From NCBI RefSeq assembly GCF_030269645.1, contig NZ_BSTR01000006.1, forward strand, positions 192,860 to 256,859: a DNA stretch of 64,000 bases, read 5' to 3'. Both the position numbers and the translations under genes were made by a program. Each line of letters begins with the position of its first letter. The stretch's first letter is position 1. The notes below the pieces were generated by a model. The model was not told the origin of the DNA. It saw only the letters and a program-made list of their open reading frames with translations, and searched no databases. Source of the stretch: Actinokineospora sp. NBRC 105648 (GTDB taxonomy: Bacteria; Actinomycetota; Actinomycetes; Mycobacteriales; Pseudonocardiaceae). Shown here in pieces: positions 24,984-33,513 of this stretch.

Positions 24984-25097
24984 ATGTTCCCCAAGCTGAC
25001 CCGGTACTTCCCCGCCTCGCCCCCGACCGGCCCCGCGGACGGGGACTCGGACATCGACTGGCCCTCGGCCACCAGGCCCGACCCCGGCCGAGAGTGA
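24984..25097 (+). CDS. Small ORF, 37 residues, possible signalling or precursor peptide
   Basis: ATG 24984 follows AGGAG with 8 nt spacing, and the ORF ends with TGA at 25095. The peptide begins MFPKLTRYFPASPP, is basic and aromatic at the N-terminus, and Pro/Asp-rich after that (DGDSDIDWPS), ending in GRE. It has no signal peptide, transmembrane segment or Cys. It has its own promoter with two TTGCC half-sites, directly downstream of an XRE-TPR regulator. Two readings are possible: a peptide sensed by the TPR regulators, or a substrate/precursor for one of the ATP-grasp ligases. Neither is shown, and I recognise no homologue. It may also be a chance ORF. Confidence 0.5.
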   Translation: MFPKLTRYFPASPPTGPADGDSDIDWPSATRPDPGRE

Positions 25098-25128
25098 CCC
25101 GCCGCCCCGCATAGCGCCACCCCTAGAG

Positions 25129-25159
25129 CGTTCGGTTGCGAATCGGCGCACGCCGAACG
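25129..25159. terminator. Possible stem-loop after the small ORF
   Basis: CGTTCGG (25129-25135) pairs with CCGAACG (25153-25159), loop 17 nt. Weak as a terminator; could be an operator. The remaining bases 25160-25390 contain no ORF with a usable start. Confidence 0.3.
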
Positions 25160-25390
25160 AGCCCCACGGATGCCGGAAACCGGCCACATCGCTCTCGCCC
25201 CTTGATGTCCACAAAGGACGTATGGCTCACCTTCGGCCGTCTCGCGCGTCGCGGCACAGGTTGACCGGCCCATTCCAGGAGCGCCGTCCCAGCCCGAGCA
25301 GGTAGGCCGAATCGGCCCTGGCGACCACGAGCACCGCTGCGACCAGCGACAGCGCGCAGACCCTCGCGGCGGAACCGCGCGACCGCGTGG

Positions 25391-26017
25391 CTAGACGTCG
25401 ATGAAGACCACTTCCTCGGCTTCCGAGACCGACACGCCTGCGGCTTTGAACGCGGCCACCCAGTGCTTCATCTCGGTGCTGTGGGGGATCGCCCGCAGGC
25501 GCACCAGGTCGTCGTCGAGGACCAGGGCGCCCATGACCTCGCTGGGGGTGTGGTCGTCCTCCACGCGGCGGTAGAGGATCCGCAGCGAGGTGATGTCGCT
25601 GAACGGGACGGTCCACTGGGTGCCGTCGTGTCGGCGCAGCTCGACGTGCGTCGGTCCGACCGGGGGCACCACCCGCACCGCCACGACCTCGCGCTGGTGG
25701 CCGGTGCGCATCCACCGGATGGTCGTGGCGACCCCGCAGAAGACCAGCATGTGCGTCCCGACGTAGAGCCTCGGTTCGCGGCGGAACACCGGCGGGGACC
25801 AGAGGAGGTTGAACGGGGGGAAGCCGAACAGCAGCACCACCAGTCCCGCCGCCGCGCCCCACCACGGTCCGGCGAATCCCGCGACGGCGAAGTAGCCCAC
25901 CGCGGTCGTGCCGCCGAAGATCACCGCGGCTCCGATGGCGTTGACGACCTTCATGACGGTGCTTTGGTTGGGCTTCCAGGTCCAGGCCCAGTGCACGGCC
26001 TCGTCAGGCGTGGTCAC
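25391..26017 (-). CDS. Membrane protein of unknown function
   Basis: 208 residues from GTG 26017. A short N-terminal part (MTTPDEAVHWAWTW) precedes two hydrophobic segments (about 24-45, VVNAIGAAVIFGGTTAVGYF, and about 52-75, GAAAGLVVLLFGFPP). A soluble C-terminal half of about 110 residues follows, with beta-strand-like sequence (VELRRHDGTQWTVPFSDITS) that resembles a PH-like/bPH domain on a membrane anchor. It stands alone on the minus strand. Function unknown; it does not appear to belong to the biosynthetic cluster. Confidence 0.75.
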   Translation of the reverse strand: MTTPDEAVHWAWTWKPNQSTVMKVVNAIGAAVIFGGTTAVGYFAVAGFAGPWWGAAAGLVVLLFGFPPFNLLWSPPVFRREPRLYVGTHMLVFCGVATTIRWMRTGHQREVVAVRVVPPVGPTHVELRRHDGTQWTVPFSDITSLRILYRRVEDDHTPSEVMGALVLDDDLVRLRAIPHSTEMKHWVAAFKAAGVSVSEAEEVVFIDV

Positions 26018-26107
26018 GTGATCAGGTTAGGCCGACCCGGGTGGCGCGTGTGGGTGGTTTCCCTTGATGTGGAGGCGCTTCGCAGTTTGTCAGCCAAGCT
26101 GCGGATG

Positions 26108-26135
26108 GAGAGGGCCGGGGGTTCCCGGCCCTCTC
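26108..26135 (-). terminator. Terminator of the VWA gene
   Basis: GAGAGGGCCGGG (26108-26119) and CCCGGCCCTCTC (26124-26135) form a perfect 12-bp stem with a 4-nt loop, 49 bp after the stop of the minus-strand VWA gene. No T-tract, as is usual in high-GC actinomycetes. Confidence 0.75.
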
Positions 26136-26183
26136 CTCGTTCCAGTCCAGCTCGACGACACCCCGTCCCGACGGCCCCGGGTA

Positions 26184-28250
26184 CTACCTGCGCAGGGTCA
26201 ACCGGGCTGTGGCGATGTTGTTGCGGTAGTTGGGATCGCCCACCTTGATCGAGGCGCCTGCGGCGACGAGGTTCTGGGGTCCGGTCAGGTTGCGGTCGGA
26301 GATCACGGTGATGGTGTAGGTCGCCGTCGCGCCGGCGGTGAGTGACGGGCGGGAGAAGGCGACGGCGCGGTTGTTGTCGGTGAGGGTTCCGCCGCCGGGG
26401 TTGGTGATGCGTAGGCCCCTGGGTAGGGAGATGCCCGAGTAGACCGCTGTCGCGGCCGCGGGGCCGTTGTTGCGGACGGTCAGCGTCACGGTGAACGGTG
26501 CGCCGCTGGTTGCGTTGGTGGGCGCGGAGATGGTCACGGCCAGGTCGGACTTGGCCGGGCCCTGGGGTGCGGTGACCGTCCCGGTGAAGGCAACCGGGTT
26601 TGTCACCCCTGCGGCGGTGGCGCTGATGGTGATCGCGCCGGTGGTGGTGCCCGCGCTGAGTGTGGGCGAGGTGGCTTGCCCGTCGGTGGCCGTGTTCACC
26701 GTCGCGGTGGTCGTGCCGCCGGGGAAGGTGGCTGCTCCGCTTGTGACGGTGAAGGTGACCGGTGTGTCCACGGCTGGGGTTCCGGCGGTGGTGGTGACTG
26801 TGGCGACCAGAGGTGCGGCGAACGTCGTGCCCGCGGTGGCGGACTGGCCGCTACCGGAGGTCGCCGTGATGGCGGCGGGAACGGCGGCGGTGACGGTCTC
26901 GGCGAAGGTCGCCGACGTCGCGCCCGGGGTGCTGGCCGTGACGGTGACCGGTCCGGTGGTGGCGCCCGCGGTGATCGCGGGTGCGGTGGCCCGACCGTCG
27001 GCCCCGGTGGTGACCGTGGCGGTGTTGGTGTCGTCGGGGAAGGTCGCGGTGCCGTTGATGGTGAAGGTGACCGAGGTGCCTGCCGTGGGTTGACCGGAGG
27101 TGTTGGTGACGGCCGCCGCCAGCGGTGTCGGGAATCGTGTGCCCGCGGGTGTCGACTGGCCGTCACCGGCGATGGACCCGACCGCCGCGGGGCCGTTCGG
27201 TGGTGTCGGGTCGGCGATCTGGGCGAAGATCTGCCCCAGCGCGGTGGTGAAGTCCGCCTCGCTGCCGCCGGGCAGGTAGTAGTACCGGCCGCCGGTCTCG
27301 TCCGCGATGCGCTTGAGGACGACCTGGCTCGGCAACGGGCCCGCCAACGCCGACCGCGCCGCCGCCGCGCCGCAGTCGCCGGTCAGCAGGACGTTGACGC
27401 GCACGCCTGCCGCCCGCGCGGAGGCGATGATCCCGTCCACGTCACCCGCCTGGGCGGAGGCGTCGGTGGCCACGAGCATCTGCCGTTCGACGCCCGGGTC
27501 GCCGCCGAGCGCGGCCACGCCGGAGTTGATGCCGCCCAGGACGTCCTCCGGGCAGTCACCGCCACCGCCCGCGGTCAGCGCGTTGACCCACCCCAGCGCC
27601 TCGGCGCGGTCGTCGGTCGTGCCGACGTCGGTGGGGCTGTCCTTGAACGTGGTCAGGCTCCACCTGGTGTACTCGTCCTCCGGCCGCGCGGCGATGTAGG
27701 CGGACAGCGAGGTGGAGACACTGCCGATGACCCCGGCCATGGACCCGGTGTCGTCGATGACCATCGACGTCCGCTTCGGCAGGCAGTCGATCGGCCGCGG
27801 GTCCGAGTACCGCGTTCCGTAGCGCTTGGGCGTCGGCTGGCCGAGCATCTGCGAGTCGATGTCGATCCTGCCCCGGTAGGTGCCCGGCGAGCACGGGCCG
27901 ACCGCGAACAGCTCGCCGCGGAACCACGTCTGCGGCAGGCCCGCGACGGTCTTGGTGACCGGCTTGCCCACCACGACCGCCTGGAAGCCCCCGGACGGGG
28001 TCTGCCGCTCCAGCGTGATGCGCGCGGTGACGGCGTACTCGCCGCCCAACGACACGCAGGTGAACCCCGCGCTCGTCTTGATGTCGACCCGGTTGAGGTT
28101 CCTCAGGTTGTAGGACGAGATGTGCGGGTGCTCCGGCAGGATCTCCGGGCAGGCGATCACGCCCACCGCGCTGGAGGTCGCCGACGCGGGCGGGGCGACG
28201 ACGGCCGCCACCAGCAGCAGGCCGAGCAGCAAAGCCAGTCTCTCCTTCAC
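26184..28250 (-). CDS. Secreted VWA-domain protein with Ig-like and DUF11-like repeats
   Basis: 688 residues. A signal peptide (KERLALLLGLLLVAAVVAPPASA) is followed by a domain of about 130 residues, then a von Willebrand A domain (about 158-335) with a MIDAS-like IDDTGSM and a later LVATDAS. Two bacterial Ig-like (Big/invasin) repeats follow, each with GQSTPAGT/GQSATAGT and VTFTI/VTFTV strands. A C-terminal DUF11/CARDB-type domain ends the protein (KSDLAVTISAPTNATSGAPF). No sortase signal is seen, so it is probably released or wall-associated by binding. GTG start with GGAGG upstream. The small hydrophobic protein gene at 28270 lies 19 bp upstream in the same operon. Likely adhesion or surface interaction. 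Confidence 0.85.
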   Translation of the reverse strand: MKERLALLLGLLLVAAVVAPPASATSSAVGVIACPEILPEHPHISSYNLRNLNRVDIKTSAGFTCVSLGGEYAVTARITLERQTPSGGFQAVVVGKPVTKTVAGLPQTWFRGELFAVGPCSPGTYRGRIDIDSQMLGQPTPKRYGTRYSDPRPIDCLPKRTSMVIDDTGSMAGVIGSVSTSLSAYIAARPEDEYTRWSLTTFKDSPTDVGTTDDRAEALGWVNALTAGGGGDCPEDVLGGINSGVAALGGDPGVERQMLVATDASAQAGDVDGIIASARAAGVRVNVLLTGDCGAAAARSALAGPLPSQVVLKRIADETGGRYYYLPGGSEADFTTALGQIFAQIADPTPPNGPAAVGSIAGDGQSTPAGTRFPTPLAAAVTNTSGQPTAGTSVTFTINGTATFPDDTNTATVTTGADGRATAPAITAGATTGPVTVTASTPGATSATFAETVTAAVPAAITATSGSGQSATAGTTFAAPLVATVTTTAGTPAVDTPVTFTVTSGAATFPGGTTTATVNTATDGQATSPTLSAGTTTGAITISATAAGVTNPVAFTGTVTAPQGPAKSDLAVTISAPTNATSGAPFTVTLTVRNNGPAAATAVYSGISLPRGLRITNPGGGTLTDNNRAVAFSRPSLTAGATATYTITVISDRNLTGPQNLVAAGASIKVGDPNYRNNIATARLTLRR

Positions 28251-28269
28251 GACAGCCTCCGATCTCGGG

Positions 28270-28560
28270 TCACTTCCGGAACGCGCCCGCGACGATGTCG
28301 GCGGCGGCCTCGATGGCGGGGAGCGGGCGACCGTGCTCGATGGCCACGATCAGGCGCTCGATGGCCTGGAGGAGGACGACCGTGGCGCCCGCGGCGGACA
28401 GCGTGGCCACCAGCCAGTGCAGGGCGGCGACCAGCCCGGCCGAGCCGATCATGCTCGCGAACTGCTGGGCCACCGACGCGGTGAGCCCCTGGTGGGCGGC
28501 CACGGCGACCGCGCCCTTGACGACGAACGCGACCTTGGCCGCGACGGCTTCGATGATCAT
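28270..28560 (-). CDS. Small hydrophobic protein, possibly membrane-inserted
   Basis: 96 residues, mostly Ala/Val/Leu, with two or three stretches able to span a membrane (AAKVAFVVKGAVAVAAH and GLVAALHWLVATLSAAGATVVLL) and a basic end (GAFRK). It precedes the VWA gene by 19 bp on the same strand, and GGGGG lies upstream of the ATG. I recognise no family; holin-like or bacteriocin-like small proteins share the general look. The start is shared with the divergent promoter region of the SARP-type regulator. Confidence 0.55.
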   Translation of the reverse strand: MIIEAVAAKVAFVVKGAVAVAAHQGLTASVAQQFASMIGSAGLVAALHWLVATLSAAGATVVLLQAIERLIVAIEHGRPLPAIEAAADIVAGAFRK

Positions 28561-28747
28561 CGCTGGTACCCCCGTGGGGACTCGGCCGACCCGGACCGCC
28601 CGGCTCGGTGGACGCCGACCCGCACGCTAACCACGGACCTTTCCGCCGCCTTGTCGCCGCCTTTCCGCCGCCTTTCCGCCACCGTGTCACGCGATCACCG
28701 CCCGGTCCGACTCATCCAGTGCGGACACCTCGGAGGGCCGGTACGAC

Positions 28748-31700
28748 ATGGTCGACTTCCACGTTCGGGTGCTGGGGCGGGTCGGACTCGTCAGCGCCGA
28801 CCGCGTCGTGGCGCTGCCACCGCAACTGGCGAAGGTGCTCGCCGTGCTCGCGGCCGAGCAGCGCGGCCGGGTGGTCGAGGCGCAGGTCCTCGCGCGGGCC
28901 CTGTGGCCTGAGCGACCGGAACCGGAGCGGCTGTACCCGCTGGTCGCCAAGCTGCGCAAGGCGCTGGGCGTCGCCGGTCTCACCGTCTCGACCGCACAGC
29001 AGCACGCCGGGTACCGACTCGAACCCGCCCCGGGCCCCGGCGGCGTGCGGGTGCGCGAGGCGCTGGACCGCTATCGGCTGCAGACCGCGCTGGTCGACGC
29101 GGAGGCGCTCATCGACCAGGGAGCCGCCGCCGAGGCGGTCGAGGTGCTGCGACGAGCCGCGGCCACGTGGTCGGACCGGCCGTTCTCCGTCGCCGACGTC
29201 GACTGGGAGACGAACCTGCCCGCCGTGTGCGAGCGGGCCCGGGCCGAACTGGAGGCCCTGCGGGACCGGCTCGCGCTCCTCTGGGTCACGGCCGGGCTGC
29301 TGACCGGCGACCGCGACGTGCTCGGCTGGCTCGCCACGGACCCGGAGCAGACCGCGCGACTGGCCCGCAACCAACACCTGTGGTTGCTCCGGATCGTCGC
29401 GCTGCTCGACGACGGCGATCCCACGCGCGCCGTGGAGTTGCTCGAGCGGCTCCGCCGGGACGGCGGATACGGCACGATGGCCCGCGCCGCCGACGATCTC
29501 GTCGCGTTGCACGAGTTCGGTGCCCGGTTCCAACTCAGGCTCCTGAGCAGGCGACCGACCACCCCGGGGCCGGACGCGCGGTCGTTCGCCGACCACGTCG
29601 CGGCCGTGCGTGAGGGCGAGCCGGACGTCCGCACGCATTCCCTTGTCCACCAGGACTTCGCCCGGCTGCGCGAGATCGCCGCCGCCGCCGGTGTCCGGAC
29701 CCTGCACGTCGTGGTGGGTGACCTCGGCCTGTGGCGCGCGATCCTGGCCGAATGCCTGTTCGCGACCTTGCGCGATCCGCTGACGCGCGGGCAACAGCCG
29801 CCCACGGCGATCGGGTTCGTGGTCGACCCGCGTCCGTTCACCCCGGGTTCGACCCGCGTGGTCGAGGACCTGGCGGCCCTGCTCCGCCTGGTCGCCAGGC
29901 GCGGCCCGGTCGTGGTCGTCGTCGAGGGGGCGGACCGGCTGGCGCCTGCCGACGTCGACGTGATCAACGAGGTGGCGTGGCGGTGCGCGCGCGAACGCGT
30001 CGGGTTCGCCCTGCTGGGCGACCGCGTCGCCGGTCCCGTCGGGGCCCCCGGCTTCGAGTGGCTGGCGGCGGCCGCGATCACCGAGGTCGACTTGGCCATC
30101 GACACCCGACTGGTCGGCCGCGTCGTCGGCACGACCGCCGCCGAGGCCGATGAGCACCTGGCCGCGGCGACCCGGTCCGGTGCGGTGCGGGTCACTCGGG
30201 GGCGCGCCCGGTTCGCCTCCGCCGAACTCCGCGACGCCGTGCTGACCGAGCTCTCCGGGCGCTTCGCAACCGCAAGACGCTTGCACCACAACGCTTTCAC
30301 CGTGCTGTCCGGCACGCCTGCGGCCTCCTACGCGGTCTTGGCCTGGCACGCACTGGCCGCCCAACCGGACCTGCCCGACGATGTCGTGGCGGGCGCGTTG
30401 TCCGCCGCCGCTTGGGACGCGTGCGAACGCCGCAGCCATGAGGAGGCGCTCGACTTCGCCCAGCGCGGACTCGCCGTGACCAGTGACCCCGAACTCCGGT
30501 TCGCGTTGCACTTGGCGCAAGGGGATGCCCACCACAGCCGGGCGGACATGCCCGCGGCCTCGACGGCGTACCACGCCGCCCTCCGCGCGGCGGTGAACGA
30601 CCCGGTGCGCCGGGCGACGGCGGTGGTCCGCCTGGCCCGTCGGTGGTCGGCCCCTGGTCGAACCGACCAGGAACTCCTGCCGCTGCTGGAAAGGAGTCGG
30701 GCGGAACTCGTCCCACTCGCGGCCGACCCGGCGGGCAGGCGCTTGTGGCTGCAGGTCAGGGCCCACCTGGCGCACAAGTCCACAATGGCCCTTCCGCCTG
30801 CGGACCGCGCGGACGAGGTCCCCGCGGGCGTGCGAGAGGCCCGTGCCCTGATCGAGGAACTCAGGCCGGACGACCCACCCGAGGTCGTGTGCGACGTGCT
30901 GACCGAGTGCCGCTGGGCCCTGTACGACTTCACCCCACCCGCGCGACTCCGCGACATCAGCGAGATGCTCGAGCGAGCCGCCCATTCCGGCGGCCCCGAA
31001 CACTTCCACGGCGAAGCCGTCATCGCCACGGCCATCGACCAGCTGCGCTTGGGCGAGCTGCACAACGCGCAGGCCACCGCGGCCCGACACCGGGAGATCA
31101 CCGCGCGCTCGGCGCACGGGTTGATGCCGTGGCTCCAGTCCACTCTGGACACCATGTACGACCTGTGGCGGGGGAACCTGGCCGCGGCCGAGCAACGCCT
31201 GTTCGGCCCCGGCCAAACCCTGCTGGACAGCTCGGCGACCCCGACAACCGGCGACTCGTTACGCCAGACCTGGATGGCGCAGGTCTTCTGGCTGCGCCGC
31301 GAACAAGGCCGCATGAGCGATCTGAGGGCCATCGACCTCGACACCGGCGCGCAGCAACGGGAGTACTTCCCGGTCTGGATGGCCGCGACAGCCTTCCTGC
31401 ACAGCGAGACCGACAACCCGGCCGCCGCGGTCGACGGCCTGCACGCCCTGTTCCACCGCCTGGACGGCCTGCGCTCCCTCCCGCCCCACGGCTACGGCGT
31501 CACCGTTCTCGCCCTCGTGGTCGAGACCATCGACAGCCTCACCCGACGCCACCACCCCACGGCCGACCTCGTCGACCTCTGCCACAGCACGGACAAGCTC
31601 CTCGCCGCCCACGCGGGTGAGCTGGTCCTGGCAGGCTGGCCCGCTGTCCTGCTGGGCCCGGTAGAAGCATTCCGCGCCCGCCTCGCCCTGGCAGTCGGCG

Positions 31701-31921
31701 ACTTCCGCACCGCACTGTCCCTTGTAGATGGTTGTGCGAACACTGTTCGAGCCGCCCCCGCCCAACTCGGCTGGTTCCGCGTGCACCGAGCGCGCGCCCT
31801 TCTCGGCCTCGGACACGCCCCGGAAGCGCGCTCCCTGCTCGACTCCGCCCGGATCATCGCCGACCAGAACCACCTACACGCTCTGGCCACGGCGACACGA
31901 CAACTCATCGACGACGCTTGA
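28748..31921 (+). CDS. Large SARP/BTAD-type regulator with degenerate ATPase and TPR region
   Basis: 1057 residues. The N-terminus is an OmpR-like winged helix (FHVRVLGRVGLVSADRVVAL, VLARALWPERPEPERLYPLVAKLRKALG) followed by a BTAD-type helical domain (about 95-250). The middle resembles a STAND/AAA module but lacks a P-loop: where GxxGxGKT is expected it reads VVVGDLGLWRAI. The Walker-B position reads VVVVVEGADRLAPAD. The last 500 residues are TPR-like. Codon 838 is TTA (31259-31261), the rare Leu codon read by bldA tRNA in actinomycetes, so translation may be developmentally delayed. GGAGGG is 9 nt before the ATG. Targets unknown; it is not next to the cluster enzymes. Confidence 0.85.
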   Translation: MVDFHVRVLGRVGLVSADRVVALPPQLAKVLAVLAAEQRGRVVEAQVLARALWPERPEPERLYPLVAKLRKALGVAGLTVSTAQQHAGYRLEPAPGPGGVRVREALDRYRLQTALVDAEALIDQGAAAEAVEVLRRAAATWSDRPFSVADVDWETNLPAVCERARAELEALRDRLALLWVTAGLLTGDRDVLGWLATDPEQTARLARNQHLWLLRIVALLDDGDPTRAVELLERLRRDGGYGTMARAADDLVALHEFGARFQLRLLSRRPTTPGPDARSFADHVAAVREGEPDVRTHSLVHQDFARLREIAAAAGVRTLHVVVGDLGLWRAILAECLFATLRDPLTRGQQPPTAIGFVVDPRPFTPGSTRVVEDLAALLRLVARRGPVVVVVEGADRLAPADVDVINEVAWRCARERVGFALLGDRVAGPVGAPGFEWLAAAAITEVDLAIDTRLVGRVVGTTAAEADEHLAAATRSGAVRVTRGRARFASAELRDAVLTELSGRFATARRLHHNAFTVLSGTPAASYAVLAWHALAAQPDLPDDVVAGALSAAAWDACERRSHEEALDFAQRGLAVTSDPELRFALHLAQGDAHHSRADMPAASTAYHAALRAAVNDPVRRATAVVRLARRWSAPGRTDQELLPLLERSRAELVPLAADPAGRRLWLQVRAHLAHKSTMALPPADRADEVPAGVREARALIEELRPDDPPEVVCDVLTECRWALYDFTPPARLRDISEMLERAAHSGGPEHFHGEAVIATAIDQLRLGELHNAQATAARHREITARSAHGLMPWLQSTLDTMYDLWRGNLAAAEQRLFGPGQTLLDSSATPTTGDSLRQTWMAQVFWLRREQGRMSDLRAIDLDTGAQQREYFPVWMAATAFLHSETDNPAAAVDGLHALFHRLDGLRSLPPHGYGVTVLALVVETIDSLTRRHHPTADLVDLCHSTDKLLAAHAGELVLAGWPAVLLGPVEAFRARLALAVGDFRTALSLVDGCANTVRAAPAQLGWFRVHRARALLGLGHAPEARSLLDSARIIADQNHLHALATATRQLIDDA

Positions 31922-32020
31922 CCGGCGACCGCCTCGGTCTGGTCTCATGCGGTTGATCTGGCGTGGGAGGATGGTGGGACGGTGGCGCCACGGGTGACCA
32001 GGTTCAAGCGAGGGGTGGCA

Positions 32021-32721
32021 ATGGGTCAAGGCACCCGTGGCGAGCTCATCAGTCGGCTGGCCGAGGCGATCGGGTCCGTCACGACCACGCACCCGGTGCG
32101 GGTCGCCATCGACGGGCCGCCCGCCGCGGGCAAGACCACGCTGGCCGACGAACTCGCCGTCGTCCTGCGCGCCCAGGACCGCGCCGTCATCCGCGCGACC
32201 ATCGACGACTTCCTCGTCCCCCGCGCACAACGCTACCGACGCGGCCGGTACTCGGCCGAAGGCTGCTACCTCGACGCCCACGACCACGCCGCACTGTGCC
32301 GGGTCCTGCTCGGCCCGCTGGGCCCGGGCGGGGACCGCGGGTTCCAACACACGGCCTACGACAAGGACACCGACACCCCGGCGTCCCCGCCCGCCGCGAT
32401 CGCCCCCGCGGACGCGGTACTCCTTTCGACGGCGTTTTCCTCCTGCGCCCGGAACTCGTCAACCGGTGGGACCTGACCATCTTCGTGTCGGTCCCACTTG
32501 AGCAGACGATAGATCGCGCCCAGCACCGAAACACCACGTTGACCGGATCCGCCGCCAACACCCCCGACATCGAACGCTCCTGGCGCGACCGCTACATCCC
32601 TTCCCAATACCTCTACCTCGCCAAAGACCGCCCCACCGACCGCGCCGACATCATCGTGCACAACGACCAGCCCCAACGGCCGACCTGGGCAGTCCGACCA
32701 CATTCGGTACCCCGGCTTTGA
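32021..32721 (+). pseudogene. Uridine-kinase-like gene broken by a 1-base deletion
   Basis: The first frame runs from ATG 32021 (AGGGG upstream) with a P-loop VAIDGPPAAGKTTLADELA and DDFLVPRAQRYRRGRYSAEG, as in uridine kinase/phosphoribulokinase-type proteins. After AVLL at about 32423 it falls into unrelated residues and stops at 32476. The family continuation (FDGVFLLRPELVNRWDLTIF, RYIPSQYLYLAKDRPTDRA, DIIVHNDQP) is in another frame, to TGA 32721. Adding one T to the TTT at 32424-32426 restores a single frame of about 233 codons. Either a real pseudogene or a base-calling error in the T run. Confidence 0.85.
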
Positions 32722-32751
32722 CGCAACACAATGCCGTGGTGGCAAGGGAAG

Positions 32752-33363
32752 TCAGGCCGTCACATACCGCGGGCGCCCGGCAGGCCGGTAGACCTGGATC
32801 GCCACGCCCTTCGCGTCGACCCGCGACTCCACCAGCTCGAGCGCGCGGTCCGGACCGTTCTCCGGGAACAGCCTCGCGCCCTGGCCGAGGATCACCGGGA
32901 CCACGATCAGGGTCATCTCGTCGACCAGGTCGTTCTCCAGCAGCCACCGGATCAGGGTGCTGCTGCCGTGCACCTGGAGCTCACCCCCGGGCTGGGCCTT
33001 CAGCTCGGTGACGGCCGCCGCGAGGTCGCCGCCGAGAACAGTCGTGTCCGCCCAACCCGGCGCGGTGAGCGTGGTCGATGCCACGTACTTGGGGGTCCCG
33101 TCCAGGGCCACGCCGACGGGGTGCGCACGCATCTGGTCGATCGACCCCCACGAGCCGGCGAACAGGTCGTAGGTGCGCCGACCGAACAGGAACGCGTCAG
33201 CGCGCTGGTAGGTCCGCGTGATGAACGCCCTGGTCTCGTCGTCACCGGCCCCGAAGGCCCACCCGCCGCGTTCGAACCCGTTCCGGCGGTCCTCGTCCGA
33301 GGCGCCGCCGTTCCCCTGCGTCACTCCGTCGATGGTGATCTGAGTCGTGGTCGTCAGCTTCAT
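32752..33363 (-). CDS. Dihydrofolate reductase-like (RibD C-terminal domain) protein
   Basis: 203 residues with the DHFR/RibD_C fold signature common in actinomycete genomes: MKLTTTTQITIDGVTQG at the N-terminus, FLFGRRTYDLFAGSW in the middle, KYVASTTLTAPGWADTTVLG, then LQVHGSSTLIRWLLENDLVDE and VVPVILGQGARLF. Predicted NADPH-binding reductase; the natural substrate of this stand-alone subgroup is generally unknown. ATG 33363 with GGAGGAACC upstream. Monocistronic; the IS element lies 150 bp upstream of its start. Confidence 0.9.
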   Translation of the reverse strand: MKLTTTTQITIDGVTQGNGGASDEDRRNGFERGGWAFGAGDDETRAFITRTYQRADAFLFGRRTYDLFAGSWGSIDQMRAHPVGVALDGTPKYVASTTLTAPGWADTTVLGGDLAAAVTELKAQPGGELQVHGSSTLIRWLLENDLVDEMTLIVVPVILGQGARLFPENGPDRALELVESRVDAKGVAIQVYRPAGRPRYVTA

Positions 33364-33513
33364 GATCGCGGTTCCTCCAGCTCGGCGCCGCCCCCTGCGG
33401 GCGGCTCACCACTGCTACGAACACCACCACCCCGATCCGACACCCCTCCCGGAACTTTCTCGAAGGAACGTTTGACCTCCTGTGCCGCGCGGGAGGCGCT
33501 GGGACTCGGTGAC

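Noticed and set aside
25227..25390. Small minus-strand membrane peptide (SLVAAVLVVARADSAYLLG)
   Set aside because: The hydrophobic stretch looks genuine, but no ATG, GTG or TTG with a ribosome binding site starts it.
28712..31216. An 834-codon minus-strand frame opposite the SARP-type regulator
   Set aside because: No domain, no ribosome binding site, and composition typical of the complement of a coding strand; the plus strand encodes recognisable domains.
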